This document shows, piece after piece, positions 25,734 to 35,520 of a stretch of 64,000 bases of DNA (its first letter is position 1; every line of letters starts with the position of its first letter). Source of the DNA: Chryseobacterium camelliae (GTDB taxonomy: Bacteria; Bacteroidota; Bacteroidia; Flavobacteriales; Weeksellaceae); the NCBI RefSeq assembly GCF_027920545.1, contig NZ_CP115859.1, positions 1,116,001 through 1,180,000 on the forward strand, read 5' to 3'. The notes below the pieces were generated by a model. That model did no database searches. It was not told where the DNA came from and saw nothing but the letters and a program-made list of their open reading frames with translations. The translations under genes were made by a program, and so were the position numbers.

Positions 25734-26486
25734 TTATCTTGCCAAATACTGCAAAACTTTGAAAAACCAACGTTTGTACGGATAATAAAAAGGTGTTTTT
25801 ATTTGGTTTTCTTTAAATGCATTAAGTATCTCATTCTTCCCTTTTTTGATATTATCAAAACTTTTGTTAGATTCTCCTCCTAATCTCATCTTCAAAATAA
25901 ATTCTTTGAGGTAATGAGATGAAATAGAATATTTTTCCAAAAATCTCAACATAATCTCGAAATCCGCGGCAATTCTATATTTCAAATTAAAATCACCCAA
26001 TCTGTTATATATCTCTTTTTTTACAAAAAATGCGGGATGAGCAGGGTGCCAACCTTTATTAAATGGACGTTTATTTCCTGTAACCCATTTACGAACAATT
26101 TTATCTGTATCATTTTCTTTTACATAATAGAGATCAGCATATACACAATCTACATTTTCATGCGTAAAAGTTTCTACAATTTTACCTAAGGAAGTGCTAT
26201 CTATATAAAAGTCATCGGAATTAAGCAAGCCGACAATATCACCTGTTGCCATTCCTATTCCTTTATTCATTGCATCATAAATCCCTTTATCTTTTTCACT
26301 TATCCACCTCATCCTACCTTCAAATAAAGGCTCATAGTATTTGATAATATCAAGGGTTTTATCCGTAGAACCACCATCTATAATAATGTATTCAATATTT
26401 TTGCAAGTCTGATTTAAAACAGATTCTATAGCCGTTTTCAAATATTTTTCACTATTCCAGCAGACAGTAATAATACTTATTTTCAT
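25734..26486 (-). CDS. Family 2 glycosyltransferase
   Basis: About 250 residues from ATG 26486 (the longer frame begins at TTG). GT-A fold start ISIITVCWNSEKYLKTAIES, donor motif YIIIDGGSTDKT, DSD-like LLNSDDFY and a C-terminal domain with HPAHPAFFVKKEIY. Adds one sugar to the lipid-linked repeat unit on the cytoplasmic face. Donor and linkage cannot be read from the sequence. Located 11 bases after the GME-like gene. Confidence 0.9.
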   Translation of the reverse strand: MKISIITVCWNSEKYLKTAIESVLNQTCKNIEYIIIDGGSTDKTLDIIKYYEPLFEGRMRWISEKDKGIYDAMNKGIGMATGDIVGLLNSDDFYIDSTSLGKIVETFTHENVDCVYADLYYVKENDTDKIVRKWVTGNKRPFNKGWHPAHPAFFVKKEIYNRLGDFNLKYRIAADFEIMLRFLEKYSISSHYLKEFILKMRLGGESNKSFDNIKKGKNEILNAFKENQIKTPFYYPYKRWFFKVLQYLAR

Positions 26487-26497
26487 ATTTTTCAAGA

Positions 26498-27520
26498 CTA
26501 TATTGTAAAAGCAGTTTCTTTACTTTTTAGAACTTGTTCAGAAATCCATGTATAAGTTTGCTCCATACCTGTTCTCAATGGTTGTGAAACCTCCCATCCA
26601 ATATTTTCTCTATATAATTTATTATGAGAATTTCTTCCTTTAACACCTAACGGACATTTAAATCCATATTTTTTATAAAACTCTTCTCCCTCTAAATTTT
26701 TTATGGAAAGTTCTTTTTGTGAAATGTCTATTGCCATTTGTGCCAACTCGTTAATGGATACCATCTCTTCACTGCCAATATTTACAGGTTCTTTAAACTC
26801 TGAATTCATAAGCCTTAATACAGCTTCTATACATTCATCAATATATAGAAAAGATCTTGTTTGCTGCCCATTTCCCCAAACCTCAATTTCACCTCCTCCA
26901 TTTTCTTCTGCAACTTTTCTGCACATCGCTGCCGGAGATTTTTCCTTTCCTCCATTCCATGTTCCTTGAGGTCCAAAAATATTATGAAATCTTGCAATTC
27001 TTACATTTAAATTATAATTTCTGTTATAGGCAAGAAAAAGTCTTTCAGAAAATAATTTTTCCCAACCGTATTCAGAATCAGGATTAGCAGGATATGCCGA
27101 ACTTTCTTCACAGTTTGGATTATTGGGATCTAATTGATTATGTTCGGGATACATACATGCTGAAGAAGAATAAAAAACTTTACCCACGTTTTTTACAACA
27201 CATTCTCTTGCAACATTTAAATTAATCGTCGCAGAATTATGCATAACGTCTGCATCATGTTCCCCCGTAAAGATATATAATGCTCCGCCCATATCTGCTG
27301 CCAGTTGATACACTTCATCTATACCATCTTCTATAACAAGCTTTACAACAACAGGGTCTGTAAGGTCTCCAACAATAAACTCATCACATATTTCAGAATG
27401 TTCAAAATATTCGTGTTTTTTTATATCACAGATACGCACATAATGACCATCAGCTTTCAGTCTTTTTCCTAAATGTCCTCCAATAAAGCCTCCGCCTCCT
27501 AATATTACAATTTTTTTCAT
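26498..27520 (-). CDS. NAD-dependent epimerase resembling GDP-mannose 3,5-epimerase
   Basis: 340 residues. Rossmann motif VILGGGGFIGGHL at the start, serine/cysteine catalytic region YSSSACMYPE and the YGWEKL tyrosine-lysine pair. Segments such as QLAADMGGA, RFHNIFGPQGTW and GNGQQTRSFLYIDECI closely resemble plant GME. GME converts GDP-mannose to GDP-L-galactose and GDP-L-gulose. In the capsule cluster it would supply such a sugar. Related bacterial enzymes may act on other GDP sugars, so the exact product is inferred. Confidence 0.88.
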   Translation of the reverse strand: MKKIVILGGGGFIGGHLGKRLKADGHYVRICDIKKHEYFEHSEICDEFIVGDLTDPVVVKLVIEDGIDEVYQLAADMGGALYIFTGEHDADVMHNSATINLNVARECVVKNVGKVFYSSSACMYPEHNQLDPNNPNCEESSAYPANPDSEYGWEKLFSERLFLAYNRNYNLNVRIARFHNIFGPQGTWNGGKEKSPAAMCRKVAEENGGGEIEVWGNGQQTRSFLYIDECIEAVLRLMNSEFKEPVNIGSEEMVSINELAQMAIDISQKELSIKNLEGEEFYKKYGFKCPLGVKGRNSHNKLYRENIGWEVSQPLRTGMEQTYTWISEQVLKSKETAFTI

Positions 27521-27553
27521 AATTTTTGTTCAAACAAAAACAATTTAGCAAAT

Positions 27554-28282
27554 TTAGTTATTTATTCTTTTCAATAAAGTTATAATTGTATTAAAAAAAT
27601 AATATCGAGCTTTAAACTTTTTTAATAAACTTCTTTTTTTTAAGCTTGCATTATTTTGATGTATTCTATAAATAAGTGTATCATCATTAAGATGATGTAC
27701 CGATTTAAGCAGATTTGCACTCATGGCTAACCATAAATCGTGTGCTTCGATATATTTAGGAAAAGGTAATACATATTTTAACAGGTCTTTATTTATCATC
27801 ATGGTACAACCATAATAAGCTGATTTCCCTAAAAATATCTTCATAATATTTCCAAAAAAATTATTTGAATTTTCAGTTTTCAGTTTTAAAAAATTCAACT
27901 CATAACCGGATTGATTATTGACGTAAAAATTAGAAGCCACTAAAAAGACGTTTTCATTTTTTATGGTTTTGTAAAGTTTATTTAGCCTTCCTTCAATCCA
28001 AATATCATCTTGGTCTGTTAAACATATATATTGATTTTTTGATAACCGAAGTGCTTTCTCAAAAGTTTTAACATATCCTATATTTACATCATTTTGATAT
28101 AATTTAATCAGCTCACTTTTATAATTTTTAATTATCTCTATTGTATTGTCATTAGACTTATCGTCAACAATAATTAATTCATCACCGTCTTGAAGTTGTT
28201 TTAAGATAGAATCTATTTGCTCTTGTATAAATGTTCTTCCATTATATGAAGCCATACAAATAGATATGGAATCTCTAATCAT
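27554..28282 (-). CDS. Family 2 glycosyltransferase
   Basis: 242 residues. GT-A start SICMASYNGRTFIQEQIDSI, the IIVDDKSNDNT nucleotide-binding motif, CLTDQDDIW metal motif and a later EAHDLWLAM segment. The pattern recalls rhamnosyl-type GT2 enzymes of O-antigen clusters. Its start overlaps the end of the upstream GT4 gene by eight bases, so the two are translationally coupled. Cytoplasmic or membrane-peripheral. Confidence 0.9.
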   Translation of the reverse strand: MIRDSISICMASYNGRTFIQEQIDSILKQLQDGDELIIVDDKSNDNTIEIIKNYKSELIKLYQNDVNIGYVKTFEKALRLSKNQYICLTDQDDIWIEGRLNKLYKTIKNENVFLVASNFYVNNQSGYELNFLKLKTENSNNFFGNIMKIFLGKSAYYGCTMMINKDLLKYVLPFPKYIEAHDLWLAMSANLLKSVHHLNDDTLIYRIHQNNASLKKRSLLKKFKARYYFFNTIITLLKRINN

Positions 28283-29438
28283 ATGTGAAATTATTATTTA
28301 TTATTTGAATTGCATTCCAAAAATGATTAGCAGAATGTTTCCAGCTTTTTTCACCATAAAAATATTCATTTTCTATATTTACAGCCATTTTTTTTAAAAC
28401 ATCAGGATTATCATAACTATATAATATCGCTTCTTTTATAGCTTTTACATTTTTCGGTTCTATAACAATACCTGTTTTATTATGATTCACCATTTCAGGT
28501 AATCCACCCACATTTGTAACAATTACAGGTTTTTTAAAAGCAAAACTAGACATTATCACTCCACTCTGAGTGGCATCTGTATAAGGACAAACTACTATAG
28601 TTGCCTCATTTATGAGTCTGGATAATTCCTCCGGCATAATGTAATTATTAATAATCCTAATTTGAGGATAGCTATAATATGGATTAATATCAAAATCAAA
28701 ATTTCCACTTCCAGCAACTGTTAAAGTAATATTTTTCTTTCCATCATCCTTCAAAATTTCAACAAAAGCGTCCAACAAAAATTTTACACCTTTATAAGGC
28801 GAGATTCTACCAAAGAAAAGTACATTTAAATTTGAGTCTTTTTTATAGTTTTCATCATGATATGAAGTCAAATATTCATAAACACTTAAAAACGATGTGA
28901 ATACTTTAGTAGGATCTTGTTTATAGTGATTGATAAAATCCTTTGTCTGATTTTTATTTAACAACAGCTTATAATCTATAAAAGAAAAATATAATTTTCT
29001 CAATATTCTATCAGCTAAAAAATTTTCTCCGGAATGAAAAAAAGGATCATGAACGATCAACAAACTTTTTTTCCTATATTTTATGGCAGATATAAAATAG
29101 GTTAAAATATGATTATCCAACAAAACAACATCCGGATTAATTTCATTTAATATTTTATTAATCTTATATGAAATATAAATTTTCTTAAATAAATTACGTT
29201 GCTTTACCCCCTTAATAACATATGTTTTCTCAAGTGGAATCATTTTACTAAAACGTTGTATCTGATCCACTTTTGTTCCTAAAGTAATCGTTTCTGATAG
29301 TGCTTCTTTATTTAAATAATTATTCGCTTCAGAAAAAGCTTCTGTAAAAAAATAAACATCGCATTTATTCATTAATTCCTTTATTAAAGAAACATTTGCG
29401 TCAAATGCAATAGTAGTAAGATAAGCAACTTTCATCAT
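28275..29438 (-). CDS. Family 4 glycosyltransferase
   Basis: 387 residues, two Rossmann-like halves (GT-B). The C-terminal half shows the nucleotide-sugar site: LNVLFFGRISPYKGVKFLLD, VAGSGNFDF and EATIVVCPYTDATQSGVIMSSFAF with the EX7E-like pattern modified. A retaining transferase acting on the lipid-linked oligosaccharide. Starts two bases after the wzy stop. Specificity unknown. Confidence 0.9.
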   Translation of the reverse strand: MMKVAYLTTIAFDANVSLIKELMNKCDVYFFTEAFSEANNYLNKEALSETITLGTKVDQIQRFSKMIPLEKTYVIKGVKQRNLFKKIYISYKINKILNEINPDVVLLDNHILTYFISAIKYRKKSLLIVHDPFFHSGENFLADRILRKLYFSFIDYKLLLNKNQTKDFINHYKQDPTKVFTSFLSVYEYLTSYHDENYKKDSNLNVLFFGRISPYKGVKFLLDAFVEILKDDGKKNITLTVAGSGNFDFDINPYYSYPQIRIINNYIMPEELSRLINEATIVVCPYTDATQSGVIMSSFAFKKPVIVTNVGGLPEMVNHNKTGIVIEPKNVKAIKEAILYSYDNPDVLKKMAVNIENEYFYGEKSWKHSANHFWNAIQIINNNFTYD

Positions 29439-29440
29439 TT

Positions 29441-30664
29441 TTAGTTTTTTTTAGGATTAAGTATCTTATCCAGATGTTTACTTAGAATATAATATGCTCT
29501 GCTAATCGAAGGTTTATTCCATAATATATTTTCATATTTTCTTATTATAAAGTTATTACCATTAGCCATTTTATAAACCCCAAACATTAATAATACAATG
29601 GCGAAAACCATTTTGAACATTTTATTTAATATGGAATATAAATATGGATACAGTATCCAATAAGACATTACAAAAAGAGTAGTAATTCTATCAATCAATA
29701 TAGTATACTCTGACAGAAACAGATATGTAATACTAAAAATAAAGAAAAGATTAAAGAAAATATTGAGCAAATCATCATCATTAATATATTCGCCAATTTT
29801 CTTGTAAAAGCTATAAAACAATATGAAAGTCGAAACCTTTTCCAAATATCCCATTGTGATTCCATACCCAGCGCTATATATATCACTCGCTGAATAAAAC
29901 TCAGCCATTAAAGAATAAGATCCACCCAGAAAATTCCCCAAACCAACAATAATAGGTGTTATGTATTTAATTTGTCCTAAATACAATACATTTCCTAATA
30001 CAAACGCTCCCCAAACAAAAGCTGGAGGAATTTTTTTATGGAGAAAAAAATAGAGTGGAAAATAGAAAATTGCAGAGGAATGAAAAAGAAGTCCTATTCC
30101 ATTACATATAAAATATTTAGTAGCATTTCTTTCTTTAAGGAATTGTAGAGAATATATAAATAAAAATATTGCCTTGGAATTTCTAAGAAGGTTAAATTCT
30201 ATAATAAGCCCGGAAAATAGAATAAACACTATAAATCCTAAAACATATTGAGGTGAATACTTCTTAAAAAAATAATTAAGAAAAAGCACATCTATTAAAG
30301 AAGAAACAAACTGAAGAAAAAAATAATCCGGACAAATACTTTTGAGAAGAACAACAAGTATTCTGAATCCTGGCTCAATTTTTAAAAGATAATCATCTTT
30401 GATATTTGAAAAAAAACTCCAGACTTCTTTCGTGTCTGCAAGTGTAGGAGCTCCTTCATATACCGGATAATAAACTACAAAATCGGTATCTAAATATCCT
30501 CTAAGACCAAAAAAAAACAAGAATATAAACATACTCAGGTATCTGATGATGTTTATATTTCCATCGCTTTTTCTTATTTTATTTTCCCATAGAAAAAATA
30601 AAAAATAAACCAACAAAAATATAATGTATGGATAAGAATAACTATAGCTAAAAGTAGGCTCCAT
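29441..30664 (-). CDS. wzy: Polysaccharide polymerase Wzy (EpsG-like membrane protein)
   Basis: 407 residues with about ten hydrophobic helices, very rich in F, I, L and Y. Short charged loops separate the helices, with a longer one between helices 2 and 3 (YYPVYEGAPTLADTKEVWS). This fits the EpsG/Wzy class that joins repeat units on the periplasmic side of the inner membrane. Wzy proteins are too divergent for a motif-based call; the assignment rests on topology and on the surrounding wzx and glycosyltransferase genes. Start overlaps the preceding GT2 gene by 17 bases. Confidence 0.82.
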   Translation of the reverse strand: MEPTFSYSYSYPYIIFLLVYFLFFLWENKIRKSDGNINIIRYLSMFIFLFFFGLRGYLDTDFVVYYPVYEGAPTLADTKEVWSFFSNIKDDYLLKIEPGFRILVVLLKSICPDYFFLQFVSSLIDVLFLNYFFKKYSPQYVLGFIVFILFSGLIIEFNLLRNSKAIFLFIYSLQFLKERNATKYFICNGIGLLFHSSAIFYFPLYFFLHKKIPPAFVWGAFVLGNVLYLGQIKYITPIIVGLGNFLGGSYSLMAEFYSASDIYSAGYGITMGYLEKVSTFILFYSFYKKIGEYINDDDLLNIFFNLFFIFSITYLFLSEYTILIDRITTLFVMSYWILYPYLYSILNKMFKMVFAIVLLMFGVYKMANGNNFIIRKYENILWNKPSISRAYYILSKHLDKILNPKKN

Positions 30665-31580
30665 TACTTATTATTTTTTTTTGATTTAATTTTGAATTCA
30701 AATATAAATTCAATCCTTCTTTATAGGCTTTCAAAGCAATTAACCATTGATGTCGGGTATATCTGAAATATAATATGATTAAAATATATAAAAAATTATA
30801 CACTATAACATATCCTGCATAAAAAGGATTATAGTTTTTCAGGGCAAAGTAAACCAGATTTCGCCATAAGAATCTTATTGAAAAATCACTCATTTTTCCA
30901 GTAGAAGTAGATTCATTATGATAAATTACAGAGTTAGAAATATACCATAGCCTTTTTTGCTTTTTGTTCAATGCTCTGTGTACAAAATCTGTATCATCAT
31001 AATACACAAAATAATTCTCGTCCATCATTCCAACACTATCGAACACTACTTTTTTTATAAGCATAAAACAAGTAGGTGCATAAGTTACCTGCTTATCTGT
31101 ATTAAACTGCCCATTGTCTTCCTCTTCTTGTCCATATTGTATGGTAATACCGTTTCGCTTATTAAAACCGCCTCCTGCTGCCCATATTTTATGAGTCCCG
31201 TAAAAATAGATTTTAGGTACTATCATATCTGCATTATACTTATGTAGACCAGCTAACAATTTTTCAATGGCTTCATTTTCAAGTGCGATATCATTATTAG
31301 AAAGTAATACAAAATCACATTGGTCTTCAATAGCTTTTCTGATTCCTATATTATTTCCTTTGGCAACTCCATAATTTGCATCGTTTTCGATGATAACGGT
31401 TTCAAATTGATAATAGGAAGCTAATTTTTTACTTACTGCTAAGGAATTATCCGGAGACAAATTATCTACTACATACAAGACAAAATTTGTATGAGTTTGT
31501 GTACTTAATGTTTCAAAAAACTCTTCAAGAACTGATTCACTATTATATAAAACAGTTACTATGCCTATTTTTCTGCTCAT
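30648..31580 (-). CDS. Family 2 glycosyltransferase, rhamnosyltransferase-like
   Basis: 310 residues. GT-A motifs IGIVTVLYNSESVLEEFFET, VVDNLSPDNS, and FVLLSNNDIALE, with FVYYDDTDFVHRAL as the acceptor-side DXD-type region. A C-terminal hydrophobic stretch (FYAGYVIVYNFLYILIILYF) may anchor it to the membrane. Overlaps the epimerase upstream by four bases (ATGA). Sugar unknown, but a deoxyhexose donor would fit the epimerase next door. Confidence 0.9.
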   Translation of the reverse strand: MSRKIGIVTVLYNSESVLEEFFETLSTQTHTNFVLYVVDNLSPDNSLAVSKKLASYYQFETVIIENDANYGVAKGNNIGIRKAIEDQCDFVLLSNNDIALENEAIEKLLAGLHKYNADMIVPKIYFYGTHKIWAAGGGFNKRNGITIQYGQEEEDNGQFNTDKQVTYAPTCFMLIKKVVFDSVGMMDENYFVYYDDTDFVHRALNKKQKRLWYISNSVIYHNESTSTGKMSDFSIRFLWRNLVYFALKNYNPFYAGYVIVYNFLYILIILYFRYTRHQWLIALKAYKEGLNLYLNSKLNQKKIISNGAYF

Positions 31581-32713
31581 TTGTATAGACCTTTGTTTTT
31601 CATTTCCTCGATAGATAATTCATATTTATCTTCAGGAATTTCCTGCTTATCCACCCAATTTGTAAAAGCTTCTATACCTTTTTCAAAATTCCATTGCGGT
31701 TCAAAACCTAATTCTAATTTTATGTTGGAAATATCTGCAAAATTATGTCGTATATCTCCCAATCTATAATTACCGGAAATCTGTATCGGGACTTCTCTTT
31801 GATAGAACTTAACCAAAGTTTCTGCAACAGTCATTACATCCGTTGCAATACCCGTTCCTACATTATAAACTTTATTATTGGCTTCATCTTTTTCCAATCC
31901 CAAAATAGTAGCAGACACTACGTCTTCTATATAAACAAAATCTCTAGTTTCTTTTCCGTCTTCAAAAATATTGATTGAATTTCCGTTTTTAATCCGGGTA
32001 GAAAAAATAGACAATATTCCTGTATAAGGATTTGATAAAGATTGTCCTGGTCCATATACATTTTGATATCTGTATCCTACTGCTGCAATTCCTAAAGATT
32101 TACATACCGTTAAAACTAATTGTTCTTGATTTTGTTTAGTAATTCCATACACAGAAGAAGGGTGAATTTTGCTATCTTCGGTGGTAGGAAGTATTTCAAC
32201 TACTTTATGGCATTCAGGACATTTACACGAAAAATCTCCTTTTGCCATATCTTCGTCTGATCGTTCTGTAGGATATACAATTCCGTGTTCTGCACACTTA
32301 TATTTTCCTTCACCATAAATAGCCCTGGAAGAAGCTATAATTACTTTTTTCACCTGGTGAGAGGTATTGGTAAGAATATCCAGCATAAGAGCGGTTCCTC
32401 CGGTATTTACTTCAATGTACTTTTGAATTTCATACATAGACTGCCCTGTTCCCGTTTCCGCTGCTAAATGGATAATGGCATCCTGCCCTTTAATAACATT
32501 TTCCCAATCTTCTTTTACTGTTACAGAACCTTTTTTAAAGGTAACCTTATTCAGTATACTTTTATAGAGAGGTGAAGTGATTTCGGGATGATCACCATGA
32601 ATTTGCGGCGACAGATTATCTAAAACGGTCACATTCATTCCCTTTTCTACAAGCTTCAACGCTATATTTGAGCCTATAAAACCTGCTCCTCCCGTAATTA
32701 ATATATTTTTCAT
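31577..32713 (-). CDS. NDP-sugar epimerase with zinc-type insert, dTDP-L-rhamnose 4-epimerase-like
   Basis: 378 residues, extended SDR fold. NAD motif ITGGAGFIGSN, catalytic SSRAIYGEGKY and YGITKQN. An insert at ~140-180 carries YKCAEHG and SCKCPECHK, a four-cysteine cluster. This insert and the following PTTEDSK segment recall the dTDP-L-rhamnose 4-epimerases (WbiB/Tll type) that make dTDP-6-deoxy-L-talose. Substrate is therefore a likely but unproven dTDP-L-rhamnose. It overlaps both neighbours by four bases. Confidence 0.85.
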   Translation of the reverse strand: MKNILITGGAGFIGSNIALKLVEKGMNVTVLDNLSPQIHGDHPEITSPLYKSILNKVTFKKGSVTVKEDWENVIKGQDAIIHLAAETGTGQSMYEIQKYIEVNTGGTALMLDILTNTSHQVKKVIIASSRAIYGEGKYKCAEHGIVYPTERSDEDMAKGDFSCKCPECHKVVEILPTTEDSKIHPSSVYGITKQNQEQLVLTVCKSLGIAAVGYRYQNVYGPGQSLSNPYTGILSIFSTRIKNGNSINIFEDGKETRDFVYIEDVVSATILGLEKDEANNKVYNVGTGIATDVMTVAETLVKFYQREVPIQISGNYRLGDIRHNFADISNIKLELGFEPQWNFEKGIEAFTNWVDKQEIPEDKYELSIEEMKNKGLYK

Positions 32714-33294
32714 CCCTCAATAAAGTTACCTTGAGCATCAGTTTTCAACCATGCTTGTTTTTCAAATGAATACCGTTTTATAATTTTAGCCGGTGCACCA
32801 ACTGCTATGCAATAATCCGGAATTGATTTATTTACGACAGAATTGGCACCTACAATACTGTTTTTACCTATACTTGCACCGGAGATGCAAACATTTTCTC
32901 CAATCCATGAACCTTCTTTTATAACAACATCAGAAAGCTGAACAATTGGCTGCTCAATTATAGGACGGTTAATATCTTTATATCCATGCTGATTATCCGA
33001 AATATACACTCTATCCGCGATAAGCACAGATTTTTCAATTATAATACTTTTAGTACAATAAATGTGAGTAGAATTTCCTATATAGGTATTGTCCCCTATT
33101 TCTAATTTACAATTCTTATAGCCCGTTAAAGGATTAGCAGCTAACCATGCGTATTTCCCAATAGAAACATTTTTACCTATAAATATATTTTTAGGCTTTT
33201 CTATTCGAATAAAATTTTTGATCCAAGACCTATACCCAAAAGCCCCAAATTTCAATTTATTTAGTGGGTATACTACTAAATTATAGTAAATCAT
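32710..33294 (-). CDS. Hexapeptide acyltransferase, colanic-acid/O-antigen acetyltransferase type
   Basis: 194 residues. Left-handed beta-helix repeats from ~30 to ~170 (NIFIGKNVSIGKYAWLA, KEGSWIGENVCISGASIGKN), ending in AVGAPAKIIKRYSFEK. The active-site histidine is probably in ISDNQHGYKD. Such enzymes O-acetylate sugars of capsule or O-antigen using acetyl-CoA. The start overlaps the end of the preceding acetyltransferase by one base (TAATG). Confidence 0.88.
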   Translation of the reverse strand: MIYYNLVVYPLNKLKFGAFGYRSWIKNFIRIEKPKNIFIGKNVSIGKYAWLAANPLTGYKNCKLEIGDNTYIGNSTHIYCTKSIIIEKSVLIADRVYISDNQHGYKDINRPIIEQPIVQLSDVVIKEGSWIGENVCISGASIGKNSIVGANSVVNKSIPDYCIAVGAPAKIIKRYSFEKQAWLKTDAQGNFIEG

Positions 33295-33971
33295 TACAGC
33301 AATGGATTAAGGTTAATCAATTTTTTTATGTCGCATAAATTTTCAGAATTTAACTGTATCCACTCATCGCTTTTGTCCCACCATTTGAATTTTAACAGAT
33401 AATCAATTTCTTCCTGCAAAAACCTATATTTTACCAATTTACCGGGAGAACCGACAATAATTGCATATGATTCTACATCAGATGTTACTATAGTGTTTGC
33501 TCCAATTATTGCTCCATCACCAATTTTAACTCCATCAAGTATAATTGCATTTGCTCCAATCCATACATCGTTACCGATTACTACATCTTTTTTATATTCA
33601 AAAGTATCTTTTTTGGAAAAATTCTTCAAAAGATTATATGGATTTGAATAAATTGAAGGGTGTGTACTAACAAATGTATGTGTCGGATGTTTTCCGGGTG
33701 CGATTCTGACATTGGGACCAATTGAGCAAAATTTCCCCATCTTCGTTTCACAAATTACCGAACCATCAGAAATATATGAAAAATCTCCAATTGAAGAGTT
33801 TATTATTATGACGTTATTGCCCGTCCAATTGTATTGACCAAAAACTGCATTAATCAGCTTGGACATGTAGCCCACTCTAAGATATTTATATTTAGATTGG
33901 TATTTTATTTTTGTAATCAGCCATTTCAAATATTTAGAAAAGGGATTTTGTAAATATGATGTATCAAACAT
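33294..33971 (-). CDS. CatB-type O-acetyltransferase (xenobiotic acyltransferase family)
   Basis: 225 residues, beta-helix repeats with the typical [20 protein letters not shown] histidine segment and [19 protein letters not shown]. Ends with a helical tail. Family members acetylate capsular sugars or antibiotics; in this cluster a polysaccharide acetylation role is likely. Starts six bases after the wzx stop. Confidence 0.9.
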   Translation of the reverse strand: MFDTSYLQNPFSKYLKWLITKIKYQSKYKYLRVGYMSKLINAVFGQYNWTGNNVIIINSSIGDFSYISDGSVICETKMGKFCSIGPNVRIAPGKHPTHTFVSTHPSIYSNPYNLLKNFSKKDTFEYKKDVVIGNDVWIGANAIILDGVKIGDGAIIGANTIVTSDVESYAIIVGSPGKLVKYRFLQEEIDYLLKFKWWDKSDEWIQLNSENLCDIKKLINLNPLL

Positions 33972-33977
33972 TCCTTT

Positions 33978-35462
33978 TTATTTTTTTATGGATGAAATTA
34001 ATTGTTTAATATATTCACTTTTTGTAATAATAGGTAAATATAATAAAAGTGAAAGTAAGCCTAAAATTATTTTCAGTATGTTGCTTTCTGAAGAAATGAA
34101 CTGATAAGAAAGAACATTAAAAACAATAATTAACAGGCTGACCAATACTAATTCTGCTTCTTTTTTTTGAAAGACCTCAATAAAATTAATTTTTAAAGAT
34201 TTATTATAATTAAGAATCACCGCGATTGATCCTCCTGAAAGTGCAATTCCCCATGCTAAAACTATTCCGTAGCCTCCTATAAGTTTCCCTAAAACCAATC
34301 CTAATAAAAGGTTTATAATTGCCATCCCTACATGAACAATCACTAACACATTCAGTTTACCTTCTCCCATTGAGCTGAAATATGCAGGACCACACATAAC
34401 ATTAATGAGCGTCATCACAATTAAAACATACATGGAAAAGATAAAATCAACATTAAAGTTCCCAATCCAAATTAAAGAGATGAATGGTGTTGCAATCATC
34501 AAAATAGTGGATAACGGCAAAGTAATCAGTAATAAAATGCGGTTCATTTTCACATAAAAACTTTGTAAGAAAGAGGCTTCTCCAACTTTCGCTTTTTCAG
34601 CAACCACAGGTACGACGACCTGATTTGCATTGGTTAATAAAGCTCTGAATTGATTAACTGCTTTTGTTGCCATTTCATAATGTCCTACAAGTCCTAACCC
34701 TCCAAATTTACTTAAAAGCATTTTTGTAGTTGGCTCGTATAAAAGTTGTGCTACAGAAACAAGCTGAAATTTGAACCCATAGTTAAACAATTCTTTAAAA
34801 GATGTATTGCTCCACTTCCAGTGTCTTATTCTGTTATCTTTACTCACCCATAAACAAAGAATTATTGAAAGTAATAAAATAAAAACAGTTTGAATTGCCT
34901 GTGCTATTGCTATTCCCTTCAATTGCAAAGAAGGAGTAAGTTTTAAAACAAGCGCGAACATTACAATCCCTGAAAAAATATAGACCAAGTTTCTCAGATA
35001 GTTTTTCTGATACCCTTCTAATACAGAAGTAAATACTCCGGAAACTGCATTTAAGGAAAGACTGATTAATGAATAGGGTAAAATTTCAATAGCAATATCT
35101 AAAAATTTAGCATCGATAATAAAATGTAAAAAATAATGTGCGCCTAAATAAATACAAAAACTTATCAATGTAAATAGTATCGTCATGGTAAGCACGGAAG
35201 TTAATATGAGCTTTCCGATCTTAGATTTGTCATCTTCCGTTAAATACTCTGCTACAAATTTCACCAACCCGGAAGTTAATCCAAGATTAGCCAAATTAGC
35301 AATAGATGAAAAAGATAAAATAAGTGACCAAATACCTAATTGCTCTACACCAATTGATTTTAATAAATATTTATAGAGAAAAAAATACAAAAAAGCAGTA
35401 AATACAACCTGGATAACGGCTGAAACTGCATTTATTGTAAGTTTTTTAGAAGAAAAATTCAT
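33978..35462 (-). CDS. wzx: Flippase Wzx (oligosaccharide unit translocase)
   Basis: 494 residues with 12-14 hydrophobic segments, starting INAVSAVIQVVFTAFLYFFL. The overall plan and the polar residues among the helices (SKFGGLGLVGHYEMATKA) match the MATE-like Wzx/RfbX family. It flips undecaprenyl-linked repeat units to the periplasm, where Wzy polymerises them. It lies between the acetyltransferases and wzc in one direction. Lipid-linked substrate not deducible. Confidence 0.92.
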   Translation of the reverse strand: MNFSSKKLTINAVSAVIQVVFTAFLYFFLYKYLLKSIGVEQLGIWSLILSFSSIANLANLGLTSGLVKFVAEYLTEDDKSKIGKLILTSVLTMTILFTLISFCIYLGAHYFLHFIIDAKFLDIAIEILPYSLISLSLNAVSGVFTSVLEGYQKNYLRNLVYIFSGIVMFALVLKLTPSLQLKGIAIAQAIQTVFILLLSIILCLWVSKDNRIRHWKWSNTSFKELFNYGFKFQLVSVAQLLYEPTTKMLLSKFGGLGLVGHYEMATKAVNQFRALLTNANQVVVPVVAEKAKVGEASFLQSFYVKMNRILLLITLPLSTILMIATPFISLIWIGNFNVDFIFSMYVLIVMTLINVMCGPAYFSSMGEGKLNVLVIVHVGMAIINLLLGLVLGKLIGGYGIVLAWGIALSGGSIAVILNYNKSLKINFIEVFQKKEAELVLVSLLIIVFNVLSYQFISSESNILKIILGLLSLLLYLPIITKSEYIKQLISSIKK

Positions 35463-35520
35463 TACACTGTTTATTAAAGATTCTAAAATCTATAATCATC
35501 TTCTTTTCACAATGGGAATA

